From assembly GCA_049324315.1 (NCBI GenBank), contig JBMOKU010000072.1, positions 1-30,091 of the forward strand: a stretch of DNA of 30,091 nt, read 5' to 3'. Positions 8,581 through 16,488 of the stretch are shown piece by piece. Under the pieces are notes generated by a model. It saw only the letters and a program-made list of their open reading frames with translations, was not told the DNA's origin and ran no database searches. Position 1 is the stretch's first letter. Each line of letters begins with the position of its first letter. A program made the position numbers and the translations under genes. This DNA comes from JBMOKU01 sp049324315. GTDB lineage: Bacteria > Bacillota > Clostridia > Peptostreptococcales > Thermotaleaceae.

Positions 8581-8698
8581 CGGAGCTATGAGGGCGATTC
8601 GAGGGTTTCCTGTAGGGGCGCGCATTGCGCGTCCGTTACTTCTAGAAGGGAAAACGATGGAACCGTCCCCGTGGCATAGCGGATGAGGGGAAAAAATT
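8581..8698. repeat. REP-like GC-rich hairpin insert between the dehydrogenase gene and hemC
   Basis: This 118-base gap breaks an otherwise gapless operon. It holds a near-perfect GC-rich hairpin, GGGCGCGCA/TGCGCGTCC, at 8616-8624 and 8626-8634 (one G-T pair), preceded by TGTAGG. A second GC-rich block, AACCGTCCCCGTGGCA, lies near 8660-8675. Phrases of this kind (GTAGGGGCG..., GAACCGTCCCC...) recur in many bacterial intergenic repeats, from memory; no copy count can be made here. No coding potential is seen. The right end supplies GAGGGG (8685-8690) as the ribosome site of hemC. Confidence 0.5.
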
Positions 8699-9631
8699 AT
8701 GTCAAAAAAAATGATTCGTGTAGGTTCCAGGGCCAGTGCTTTGGCACTGACGCAAACGAACTGGGTTATCCAACAACTTAAGAACATATTTCCGGAAATT
8801 TTATTTGAAGTCGTCGAGATTAAAACGATAGGAGATAAAATACTTGATAAGACCCTGAATAAGATTGGTGGAAAAGGTCTCTTCGTAAAGGAAATTGAAA
8901 CGGCCTTATTACAAAACGAAATTGATATGGCTGTTCACAGCATGAAGGATGTTCCAACGGAGATGACAGAGGATCTGATCATTGGAGCCATAACGGAAAG
9001 AGAAAATGTAACGGATGTCTTGATTTCTAAAGAGAATAAAAAACTAGTAGAACTCCCCTATGGTGTGAAAATAGGAACCAGCAGTCTTAGAAGGGCAGCA
9101 CAGCTGCTGGCTTATCGTCCAGACCTAAAGATTGAACCGATCAGGGGAAATATCGCCACAAGAATTGACAAAATTGAAACGTTGAACCTAGACGGTGTTA
9201 TTTTAGCAGCTGCCGGTATCCTACGTATGGGATGGCAGGATAAGATTACAGAATACCTTTCATCGGATATATGCACACCGGCAGTAGGGCAAGGTGCTTT
9301 AGGTATACAAATAAGAAAGAATGATAACTGGATGCATGAGGTTGTTTTCAGATTGAATGATGACAATGTTTTCACTGCAGTAGAAGCAGAGAGAAGCTTC
9401 ATGAGAGAACTCAAGGGAGGATGTCATGTACCTATTGGTGCATATGCCTGGATAAAAGAGGAAAAACTGAAAATGATGACGGTTGTTGCATCACCTGATG
9501 GAAAAAAAATCATACGACTGGAAAAAGAGAGTCATAGAGGTGCTTATATACAATTGGGTATTGATATGGCAAAGGAAAGCTTAGAAAAAGGTGGACTGGA
9601 GATACTAGCGGAAGCCGAGGTGGAGAAATAA
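8699..9631 (+). CDS. hemC: HemC, porphobilinogen deaminase (hydroxymethylbilane synthase)
   Basis: HemC polymerises four porphobilinogens into hydroxymethylbilane. The 310-residue protein shows IRVGSRASALALTQTNWV at the N-terminus, KTIGDKILDKTLNKIGGKGLFVKEIE (in blocks KTIGD and GGKGLFVKEIE), the HSMKDVPTE motif with the catalytic Asp (about residue 85), the SSLRRAAQL and PIRGNIATRI substrate-binding blocks, and Cys242 in GGCHVPIG, which should carry the dipyrromethane cofactor by thioether. The start at ATG 8699 follows a GAGGGG site. The stop overlaps the start of the next gene (TAATG), which implies coupling. Confidence 0.96.
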   Translation: MSKKMIRVGSRASALALTQTNWVIQQLKNIFPEILFEVVEIKTIGDKILDKTLNKIGGKGLFVKEIETALLQNEIDMAVHSMKDVPTEMTEDLIIGAITERENVTDVLISKENKKLVELPYGVKIGTSSLRRAAQLLAYRPDLKIEPIRGNIATRIDKIETLNLDGVILAAAGILRMGWQDKITEYLSSDICTPAVGQGALGIQIRKNDNWMHEVVFRLNDDNVFTAVEAERSFMRELKGGCHVPIGAYAWIKEEKLKMMTVVASPDGKKIIRLEKESHRGAYIQLGIDMAKESLEKGGLEILAEAEVEK

Positions 9632-11148
9632 TGGAATATGGGAAAGTATTTTTGATTGGTGCAGGACCGGGGGATTACAAGCTGATTACCTTGAAAGGAT
9701 TGGAGTGTATCCAAACGGCTGATGTGATTTTGTATGACCGATTAGCCGGAGAAAAGCTATTGGAATTTGCAAGAGAAGATGCCGAAAGGATTTTCGTAGG
9801 CAAAGCACCTGATTGTCATGCTTATAAACAGGAGGAAATCAATCAGCTTCTTGTCAGCAAAGCTAAGGAAGGTAAAGTCGTAGCCCGGTTAAAAGGTGGA
9901 GATCCCTTCGTATTTGGCCGAGGGGGCGAGGAAGCCCTTGAGCTTATGGAGCATGGAATAGAATATGAGATTGTACCCGGAGTTACTTCGGCTGTATCTG
10001 TACCGGCCTATGCAGGAATTCCGGTAACCCATCGGAATGTAAGCTCTTCCTTTCATGTGATTACCGGACACGAAGATCCTCTCAAAGAAGACCAATCCAT
10101 CAATTATGAAGCATTGGCAAAGGTTGAAGGGACATTGATATTTCTAATGGGCGTAAATAATATCGATAAAATATGCAGCAATCTCACGAAGTACAGGCAG
10201 TCAGTAGATAGACCGGCAGCTGTCATTATGAGAGGCACCACGGCTCATCAGAAAATGGTAAAAGGAAATCTTGGGAATATTGCCGCGCTGGTTAAAGAGC
10301 ATCAGATCGAAAATCCTGCGATTATTATTGTGGGAGAAGTGGTGGAACTTTCTGATCAACTGCATTGGTTGGAAAAGAGGCCGTTATTCGGTAAAAAGAT
10401 CTTGGTTACAAGAACAAGGCAGCAGGCCAGTTATTTATCGAGAAGAATCGAAGAATTAGGTGGAGAAGCCATCGAATTTGCAACCATAAAAATTGAAAAC
10501 CCCGATACCTTCGATGAGATTGATAAAGCCATTGGAGAAATTGAAAAATATGATTGGGTGGTTTTTACCAGCGTCAACGGTGTTCATGCATTTTTTGATA
10601 GAATGAAAAAATTAGACTTTGATATTCGTCTGCTGTATAAGGCAAAACTTTGCGCCATAGGTCCGACGACTGCAAAAAACTTAGAGGACATGGGGTTCAC
10701 TGTTGAGTATGTACCTGAAGAGTTTCGTGCAGAGGGAATTGTTGAAGGACTAAAAGGAAAGATTAGGTCAGGAGACAAGGTTCTGCTGCCCAGGGCTGAT
10801 ATTGCGAGGGAATTGCTCATCGACGAATTAATAAAAATGGGTGCCCAGGTGGATAATGTCCATGTATATCGAACGGTAGTACCTGAACAGGATCGTGAAA
10901 GACTAACAACGCTTCTTAAGGAAGGGAATCTAGATATGATTACCTTCACCAGTTCATCGACGGTAAGAAATTTTATACAGATTCTTGGTGGTGAAAATGT
11001 AGAACTGCTAAAAGACATAAAATTGGCTGCTATTGGACCTATTACGGAATCCACTGCATTAGAACTGGGATTGACCATTACCATACAAGCTGAGGAGTAC
11101 ACTATTGACGGCTTGGTAACGGCTATACAAGCTTATTATCAAAATTAA
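9631..11148 (+). CDS. cobA-hemD: CobA-HemD fusion: uroporphyrinogen-III C-methyltransferase / uroporphyrinogen-III synthase
   Basis: The 505-residue protein joins two enzymes. Residues about 1-245 are the SUMT (CobA) methylase, which makes precorrin-2 by methylating C2 and C7; motifs are LIGAGPGDYKLITLKG (about 6-21), YDRLAG, RLKGGDPFVFGRGGEE (about 88-103) and PGVTSAVSVPAYAGIPVTHR. Residues about 250-505 are HemD, which cyclises hydroxymethylbilane to uroporphyrinogen III; the domain starts at LFGKKILVTRTRQQA and contains WVVFTSVNGVHAFF and ITFTSSSTVRNF. The fusion passes uroporphyrinogen III straight to the corrin/siroheme branch and is common in clostridia. It overlaps hemC by one base, and hemB follows after 15 bases. 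Confidence 0.96.
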   Translation: MEYGKVFLIGAGPGDYKLITLKGLECIQTADVILYDRLAGEKLLEFAREDAERIFVGKAPDCHAYKQEEINQLLVSKAKEGKVVARLKGGDPFVFGRGGEEALELMEHGIEYEIVPGVTSAVSVPAYAGIPVTHRNVSSSFHVITGHEDPLKEDQSINYEALAKVEGTLIFLMGVNNIDKICSNLTKYRQSVDRPAAVIMRGTTAHQKMVKGNLGNIAALVKEHQIENPAIIIVGEVVELSDQLHWLEKRPLFGKKILVTRTRQQASYLSRRIEELGGEAIEFATIKIENPDTFDEIDKAIGEIEKYDWVVFTSVNGVHAFFDRMKKLDFDIRLLYKAKLCAIGPTTAKNLEDMGFTVEYVPEEFRAEGIVEGLKGKIRSGDKVLLPRADIARELLIDELIKMGAQVDNVHVYRTVVPEQDRERLTTLLKEGNLDMITFTSSSTVRNFIQILGGENVELLKDIKLAAIGPITESTALELGLTITIQAEEYTIDGLVTAIQAYYQN

Positions 11149-11163
11149 AGGGATAAGTGAGGG

Positions 11164-12144
11164 ATGAGGATGACGTTAATCAATCGACCAAGACGGTTAA
11201 GAAGTAGTGAAGCAATTCGAGGGCTAGTTAGAGAGACAGTTCTAACAGAAAATGACTTTATCTTTCCTCTTTTTGTCGTTGAAGGGACGAATATTAAAAG
11301 GGAAATATCAAGTTTACCCAATAATTATCACTATTCTCCGGACAGATTGAAAGAAGAAATTGGTGAATTGGTTTCTTTAGGAATCAAGGCAGTAATTCTC
11401 TTTGGCCTTCCGGAGCATAAAGATGCCCAGGGAAGCGGCGCATATGACGAGGATGGGGTTGTGCAGCAAGCGATAAGGGAAATAAAGAAGGTGAATAAGG
11501 AGATTCTTGTGATAACGGACATCTGTATGTGTCAGTATACAGATCATGGTCACTGCGGTATCCTTTCTGATGGTCAGGTACACAACGATATTTCGGTAGA
11601 GTATATGGCCAAAATAGCATTATCCCATGTAATGGCCGGAGCGGATATGGTGGCACCATCCGATATGATGGATGGAAGAGTAGCGGCTATTAGAAGCCTT
11701 CTAGACAGCAAAGGTTATCAGCATATACCCATCATGGCATATAGTGCAAAATATGCGTCTGCATTTTATGGACCCTTCCGAGCGGCAGCCAATTCTACCC
11801 CACAATTCGGGGACAGAAAAACCTATCAGATGGACCCGGGAAATAGTGATGAGGCATTACGGGAAGTGGAACTGGATTTAGCAGAGGGTGCAGATATTGT
11901 TATGGTTAAGCCTGCTTTGGCTTATTTGGATATTATTCGAAGGGTAAAGGACACGTTTAATGTGCCTATAGCGGCTTATAATGTCAGTGGTGAATATGCC
12001 ATGATCAAGGCGGCTGCGGAAAAAGGCTTAATAGATGAAAAGCGGATTGTATTGGAGATGCTGACATCGATCAAACGGGCAGGTGCTGATATGATTCTAA
12101 CGTATTTTGCTAAAGATGCGGTAAGGTGGTTAAAGGGGGAATAA
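11164..12144 (+). CDS. hemB: HemB, porphobilinogen synthase (5-aminolevulinate dehydratase), zinc type
   Basis: HemB condenses two 5-aminolevulinates to porphobilinogen. The 326-residue product has the N-terminal RPRRLRSSEAIRGLVRET and FIFPLFVVEG. A cysteine triad, Cys121, Cys123 and Cys131, in ICMCQYTDHGHCGIL marks the zinc-dependent rather than the magnesium class. The two substrate-site lysines are Lys196 (MAYSAKYASAFYGPFR) and Lys249 (MVKPALAYLD), the latter being the expected Schiff-base residue. GAGGG ends four bases before ATG 11167, and ATG 11164 sits at its edge, so a start at the second in-frame ATG (11170 region, MTLINRP) is also possible. hemL follows after 3 bases. Confidence 0.96.
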   Translation: MRMTLINRPRRLRSSEAIRGLVRETVLTENDFIFPLFVVEGTNIKREISSLPNNYHYSPDRLKEEIGELVSLGIKAVILFGLPEHKDAQGSGAYDEDGVVQQAIREIKKVNKEILVITDICMCQYTDHGHCGILSDGQVHNDISVEYMAKIALSHVMAGADMVAPSDMMDGRVAAIRSLLDSKGYQHIPIMAYSAKYASAFYGPFRAAANSTPQFGDRKTYQMDPGNSDEALREVELDLAEGADIVMVKPALAYLDIIRRVKDTFNVPIAAYNVSGEYAMIKAAAEKGLIDEKRIVLEMLTSIKRAGADMILTYFAKDAVRWLKGE

Positions 12145-12147
12145 TGG

Positions 12148-13437
12148 ATGAAATTAGAAAAGTCTAAGCAGCTTTTTGAAGAAGCAAAAAAATACATACC
12201 TGGTGGCGTTAACAGTCCTGTTCGAGCTTTTCGGTCCGTGGCTGTAGATCCGCCTTTTATAAAAAAAGGATTAGGAAGTAAAATCATTGACGTGGATGGT
12301 AATGAGTACATTGATTATGTAGGCTCATGGGGACCTCTAATTTTAGGGCATGCTCATCCCGTTGTGGTAGAAGCTTTAAAAAATGCAGTGGAGCAAGGGA
12401 CCAGTTACGGTGCGCCTACCGAGATTGAAACGGAAGTGGCCAAACTGGTGTGTGAAGCAGTACCATCTGTTGAAATGATACGTATGGTTAATTCCGGTAC
12501 AGAAGCTACCATGAGTGCACTGAGATTGGCAAGAGGTTATACTGGCAGGAATCTTATCGTAAAGTTTGAAGGGAACTATCATGGGCACTCAGACGGATTG
12601 CTAATCAAAGCAGGCTCCGGTGCATTGACCCACGGTGTACCGGACAGTCCCGGTGTCCCAGCAGATATTGCACGGAATACGATAACGGCCGCTTATAATG
12701 ATATTGAAGGAATGAAACGGATTTTTGAGCAATATGGACAAGATATTGCAGCCGTCATTATTGAACCAATAGCAGGGAATATGGGAGTTGTACCAGCTGC
12801 GCAAGAATTTTTAGATTATCTGAGAAGTGTCACTGAGGAATACGGTGCACTGCTGATTTTCGATGAAGTTATGACAGGCTTTAGGGTGTCTTTCCATTGT
12901 GCGCAAAGCATCTATGACATCGAACCTGATCTGACATGCTTTGGAAAAATCATTGGGGGCGGCCTGCCAGTAGGTGCCTATGGTGGCAGAAGAGACATTA
13001 TGGAAAAAATGTCCCCGGCTGGACCTATTTATCAAGCCGGTACATTGTCCGGAAATCCTTTGGCCATGACGGCTGGATTGGTTACATTAAAGCACTTAAG
13101 AGATAATCCTCAAATATATAATGATCTGGAAGAAAAGTCAAAGCAGTTGGAGGAAGGTTTCCGTGAAAATGCAAAGCGGTTGGGTATCCAAGCTGCATTT
13201 AATCGTGTTGGATCCATGCTGTGCATGTTTTTTACTGATCAACCTGTTTGGGATTATCAGTCTGCACTGACCAGCGATACAAAAAAGTTTGCAGTGTATT
13301 TTGAGGAAATGTTAAAGCAAGGGATTTATATGGCACCTTCACAATTTGAAGCCGCCTTTGTCTCGGCAGCTCACAGCCATCATGATATTGAAGTAACCAT
13401 TCGTGCCAGCTATGATGCTTTGAAAAAAATCCTGTAA
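12148..13437 (+). CDS. hemL: HemL, glutamate-1-semialdehyde 2,1-aminomutase
   Basis: HemL moves the amino group of glutamate-1-semialdehyde to give 5-aminolevulinate, using pyridoxamine/pyridoxal phosphate. The 429-residue protein begins KSKQLFEEAKKYIPGGVNSPVR-like (blocks EEAKKYIPGG and VNSPVRAFR). It has MVNSGTEATMSALRLARG (about 112-129), FEGNYHGHSDGLL, LLIFDEVMTGFRV and the PLP lysine Lys267 in CFGKIIGGGLPVGAYGG, all in the aminomutase rather than generic class III transaminase form. It is the last gene of the tetrapyrrole run; with HemA and HemB it gives a full C5 route. The next gene has its own promoter. Confidence 0.97.
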   Translation: MKLEKSKQLFEEAKKYIPGGVNSPVRAFRSVAVDPPFIKKGLGSKIIDVDGNEYIDYVGSWGPLILGHAHPVVVEALKNAVEQGTSYGAPTEIETEVAKLVCEAVPSVEMIRMVNSGTEATMSALRLARGYTGRNLIVKFEGNYHGHSDGLLIKAGSGALTHGVPDSPGVPADIARNTITAAYNDIEGMKRIFEQYGQDIAAVIIEPIAGNMGVVPAAQEFLDYLRSVTEEYGALLIFDEVMTGFRVSFHCAQSIYDIEPDLTCFGKIIGGGLPVGAYGGRRDIMEKMSPAGPIYQAGTLSGNPLAMTAGLVTLKHLRDNPQIYNDLEEKSKQLEEGFRENAKRLGIQAAFNRVGSMLCMFFTDQPVWDYQSALTSDTKKFAVYFEEMLKQGIYMAPSQFEAAFVSAAHSHHDIEVTIRASYDALKKIL

Positions 13438-13444
13438 AATTTTG

Positions 13445-13472
13445 TTGCCCTCAACAAAAAATCGTGTACAAT
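13445..13472 (+). promoter_or_regulatory. Sigma-A type promoter for the SEC-C gene
   Basis: TTGCCC (13445-13450), 16 bases and TACAAT (13467-13472) make a plausible vegetative promoter 41 bases before the downstream start. The -35 lies in an inverted repeat TTTTGTTG-ccct-CAACAAAA (about 13440-13459). That repeat could be an operator or part of a weak terminator for hemL; no T tract follows it on the + strand. Confidence 0.5.
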
Positions 13473-13512
13473 ATACAGTAGATAAATAAACATAGAAGAA
13501 GGAGAAACGAAA

Positions 13513-14010
13513 ATGAGTTTGTACACTTCATGGAGAGAATTAGCCTTTGAAAAGAAAAGTCAAGAAGAAGAAATACAGTTCTGGAAGGAATTTTGTGGGG
13601 TAGAGAAGTCAATTTATGAGCAGATTCTAGATAAGCCTTATGAAAAAGTAACAGGAACTGTTCAAGGGTTGGCTGAAGCATTTGGCACAACGACAGTATT
13701 TTTCATGGGATTTTTAGATGGAATCAATGACAGCTTAAATCATTCTCTAGATTTAGAAGGGTTGATGGAGGATGCTTCCATCGAATTAGATATTGATTTG
13801 GAAAAGCTTTACTATAATATGCTGGAAGCCAAGGCAGATTATTTGTATACTTTACCTCAATGGGATACGATTTTAGATGCTGAAAGAAGAAAAGAAATTG
13901 AAAAAACGCAAAAACGATCCAAAACAGTAGTGAAGGAAGAAATTCTTGGAAGGAATGATCCCTGTTCTTGTGGCAGTGGGAAAAAGTATAAGAAGTGTTG
14001 CGGAAAGTAA
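13513..14010 (+). CDS. SEC-C zinc-motif protein of unknown function
   Basis: The 165-residue protein ends in a SEC-C motif, GRNDPCSCGSGKKYKKCCGK (last 20 residues), the zinc-binding knuckle first known from the SecA C-terminus. It has CxC followed by a CC pair. The first about 130 residues are acidic and helical-looking (EEEIQFWKEF, SLDLEGLMEDASIELDID), with a basic/acidic linker (ERRKEIEKTQKRSKTVVKEE). I do not recognise a catalytic domain. A strong GAAGGAG site sits a few bases before ATG 13513. It appears monocistronic, with its own promoter and terminator. A role in protein handling or nucleic-acid/ribosome contact would be a guess. Confidence 0.85.
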   Translation: MSLYTSWRELAFEKKSQEEEIQFWKEFCGVEKSIYEQILDKPYEKVTGTVQGLAEAFGTTTVFFMGFLDGINDSLNHSLDLEGLMEDASIELDIDLEKLYYNMLEAKADYLYTLPQWDTILDAERRKEIEKTQKRSKTVVKEEILGRNDPCSCGSGKKYKKCCGK

Positions 14011-14016
14011 TCAAGT

Positions 14017-14044
14017 AACCCACCTAAAAATACAGGTGGGTTTT
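14017..14044 (+). terminator. Rho-independent terminator after the SEC-C gene
   Basis: A perfect 9-base stem, AACCCACCT (14017-14025) and AGGTGGGTT (14034-14042), with an 8-base loop runs into TTTT (14041-14044). It lies 6 bases after the stop codon. Confidence 0.85.
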
Positions 14045-14075
14045 ACCATTGTGGACGAATTTTGTTAGCCCGGTA

Positions 14076-14084
14076 TGCTATAAT
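14076..14084 (+). promoter_or_regulatory. Extended -10 promoter element before the AI-2E permease gene
   Basis: TGCTATAAT (TG at 14076-14077, TATAAT at 14079-14084) is a consensus extended -10. No good -35 lies 17 bases upstream, which fits the extended -10 class. It is 27 bases before ATG 14112. Confidence 0.55.
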
Positions 14085-14111
14085 GATAATAAACGTGTCA
14101 GGAGGACATTT

Positions 14112-15227
14112 ATGGATAAACATAAGAAGCTTTTACAGATCATTTTTGTTTTATTCATAGCTTTTGTACTTTTTAAACTTGTAGACAACGCAGAAATCGT
14201 TTTTGAAAAAATTAATGGTTTTCTGTCACTTTTAAATCCATTTTTTTGGGCGTTTTTTATTGCATATTTGCTGAATCCCATGATGGTCAGACTAGAGAAG
14301 CATGCTGGTATGCGACGGACTTGGAGCATTATGGTGGTTTATGTTCTTGTAATAGGAATGATTACCATCGCTATTACTTTAATCTCGCCCAGAATTATGA
14401 ATAGTATTGGTGACTTGCTAAAAAACATGCCCAGCTATGTAGACACAACGCAGGAGTGGGTTAATACCATTATTGTGAAACTTGAACTATTGGAAAGATA
14501 TGAAGTTACGTCCTATGTGGAGGAAAACATTAATACCGTTCTAAAACAGGTCAGCATGTTTCTGGACAAGACATTAAATACAGTTGTTTTAGGAGCCATA
14601 CATTTTACATCCTCATTCTTCAAATTTGTTATTGGATTGATTATTTCCATATATCTTCTTAAAGACAAAGAAGTTATTTTGCGAAAACTGAAAATCATAT
14701 TATATGGGTTATTTAGTAATGAAAAAGCAGATCAATTGATTCAATTTGGAAAAGAAGCAGATATGATGTTTTCTCAATTCATTATCGGTAAGATGATAGA
14801 TTCTTTGATTATCGGACTTATCTGCTATTTGGGACTCTTGATCATGAAGATACCTTATCCTTTACTACTGAGCTTAATTGTGGGTGTTACAAATATGATT
14901 CCTTACTTTGGCCCTTTTATCGGAATGATTCCCTGTGTTCTGATTACCTTATTCAGTAGTCCCATCCAAGCACTATGGGTTCTAGTCTTTATCTTTTTGC
15001 TGCAGCAGTTTGATGGTATGTATTTGGGACCTAAGATACTTGGTGACATGGTAGGTTTGAGCCCCATATGGATCATTTTAGCAATCATTGTCGGCGGTGG
15101 AGCTGCAGGTGTATGGGGGATGTTTTTAGCAGTGCCTATTATGGCTATTATCAAAGTTCAATTCGAACGATATATCCAAAAGCGTATCCAGCAGAAAAAT
15201 CTAGACTTCGATGGAAACGATATTTGA
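14112..15227 (+). CDS. AI-2E family transporter (PF01594-type permease)
   Basis: The 371-residue membrane protein belongs to the AI-2E/TqsA/YdgG permease family. Members export small molecules or act in Na+(Li+)/H+ antiport, and the substrate here is unknown. Hydrophobic segments lie near residues 8-24, 38-55, 74-95, 165-185, and in a C-terminal bundle around 230-345. Family hallmarks are PFFWAFFIAYLLNP (about 42-55), the DxxxxxFxxGxxxDxxIIG-like stretch (MFSQFIIGKMIDSLIIG), and NMIPYFGPFIGMIP followed by QQFDGMYLGPKILGDMVGLSPIWII. AGGAGG stands 6 bases before ATG 14112. The longer in-frame extension to 14049 overlaps the promoter and is rejected. The next gene begins 37 bases downstream and may be co-transcribed. 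Confidence 0.9.
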   Translation: MDKHKKLLQIIFVLFIAFVLFKLVDNAEIVFEKINGFLSLLNPFFWAFFIAYLLNPMMVRLEKHAGMRRTWSIMVVYVLVIGMITIAITLISPRIMNSIGDLLKNMPSYVDTTQEWVNTIIVKLELLERYEVTSYVEENINTVLKQVSMFLDKTLNTVVLGAIHFTSSFFKFVIGLIISIYLLKDKEVILRKLKIILYGLFSNEKADQLIQFGKEADMMFSQFIIGKMIDSLIIGLICYLGLLIMKIPYPLLLSLIVGVTNMIPYFGPFIGMIPCVLITLFSSPIQALWVLVFIFLLQQFDGMYLGPKILGDMVGLSPIWIILAIIVGGGAAGVWGMFLAVPIMAIIKVQFERYIQKRIQQKNLDFDGNDI

Positions 15228-15264
15228 TTGTCAGCAAAATTATCTCAGAATAGAAGGTGTTGGT

Positions 15265-16413
15265 ATGGAAAAGGTATCATTGGTTCGCTGCGAAGACTAT
15301 GTTTATGAAGATGTAAAACATGCAATAGCAGAAAGCTTTAAAAATCTCGGTGGGATAGAGTCATATATTCAACGGGGTGATAAGGTCCTATTAAAGATGA
15401 ATCTGCTGATGAAAAAGCGACCGGAAGAGGCAACGACCACCCATCCTGAATTTGTTAAAGCGTTGGCCGAAATATTAATCGGCCATGGTGCGGAAGTATA
15501 TATTGGAGATAGCCCTGGAGGTCCCTTTAATGAAAAGGCATTAAGGGGCGTCTATCGTGTGTGCGGTATTGAAAATGTAGCCAATGAGACTGGTGCAGTT
15601 TTAAACTACAATACAAATATGATGGAAGTAAAAAACGAAAAAGGGAAAATCTTAAGAACCTTGACAGTTGCAGAGATGTTGAAGGGTGTTGATAAAGTTA
15701 TATCCGTATCAAAATTAAAAACCCATGGTATGGCCACGTTTACAGGGGCTGTAAAAAATATGTTTGGTATTATACCTGGGATACTCAAGGCTGAGTATCA
15801 CTTCAAAATGCCCAATATTCAAGATTTTGCAAACGCCCTGGTGGACATATGCCTATTTGCCCAGCCGGTGCTTTCTTTTATGGATGGAATCGTGGGGATG
15901 GAAGGAGATGGCCCATCGGCAGGAACACCTAGGAAAGTTGGCGTTGTGGTTGCCTCTGCCAGTCCTTATCATTTGGATGTGGTGGCATCCTCCATTATAA
16001 ATTTGGAACCAACAAAAGTCCCAACCATCCAGTGCTGTGTGGAACGGGGGATATGTAGAGGCAGCCTTGAGGATATTGAGATTGTAGGTGATAAACTAGA
16101 GGGTTTTATCGTGAAAGACTTTATCATTCCGAAAACAAGAAGTGTACATTTTGCCGGTGGAAGAGTACCTGGCTTTGTGAGATACTTTTCGGACAGATTA
16201 TTGCAGCCTAAGCCTGTATTTAGTCATGAAATATGTATAGGCTGCGGCGATTGTGCAGAGAATTGTCCTCCAAAAGTTATTGATATGGTTGACCACAAAC
16301 CTGAGGTAAATTTACAAAATTGTATCCGATGTTTTTGCTGCCAAGAGCTATGTCCTAAAAAAGCTGTTAAGATTCACAGACCATGGCTTCTTGACAGAAT
16401 TGTTAAATGGTAA
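15265..16413 (+). CDS. DUF362 protein with C-terminal double 4Fe-4S ferredoxin domain
   Basis: The 382-residue protein has an N-terminal DUF362 domain (about residues 20-300; blocks VLLKMNLLMKK, IGDSPGGPFN, KVISVSKLKTHGMATFTGAVKNMFG with the conserved KTH) and a ferredoxin tail. The tail holds two full cluster motifs: Cys324, 327, 330, 334 (CIGCGDCAENCP) and Cys353, 356, 359, 363 (CIRCFCCQELCP), enough for two [4Fe-4S] clusters. DUF362 function is not established; an electron-transfer role is inferred from the tail. ATG 15265 is chosen over in-frame 15211 because the latter overlaps the upstream gene. A second DUF362 gene follows. Confidence 0.88.
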   Translation: MEKVSLVRCEDYVYEDVKHAIAESFKNLGGIESYIQRGDKVLLKMNLLMKKRPEEATTTHPEFVKALAEILIGHGAEVYIGDSPGGPFNEKALRGVYRVCGIENVANETGAVLNYNTNMMEVKNEKGKILRTLTVAEMLKGVDKVISVSKLKTHGMATFTGAVKNMFGIIPGILKAEYHFKMPNIQDFANALVDICLFAQPVLSFMDGIVGMEGDGPSAGTPRKVGVVVASASPYHLDVVASSIINLEPTKVPTIQCCVERGICRGSLEDIEIVGDKLEGFIVKDFIIPKTRSVHFAGGRVPGFVRYFSDRLLQPKPVFSHEICIGCGDCAENCPPKVIDMVDHKPEVNLQNCIRCFCCQELCPKKAVKIHRPWLLDRIVKW

Positions 16414-16488
16414 TGAACAGTGTCGCATACTTCACCCATATTTTTCAGATACTAAGCAAGACGAAACATTTATGAACGAGGTGAGTAT

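Noticed and set aside
10584..11102. Open frame on the - strand within the HemD domain
   Set aside because: Shadow of the cobA-hemD coding sequence; Ser-rich reverse reading with no recognised family.
13440..13459. Inverted repeat TTTTGTTG/CAACAAAA as terminator of hemL
   Set aside because: Weak AT-rich stem with no T tract on the + strand, and it overlaps the next promoter's -35.
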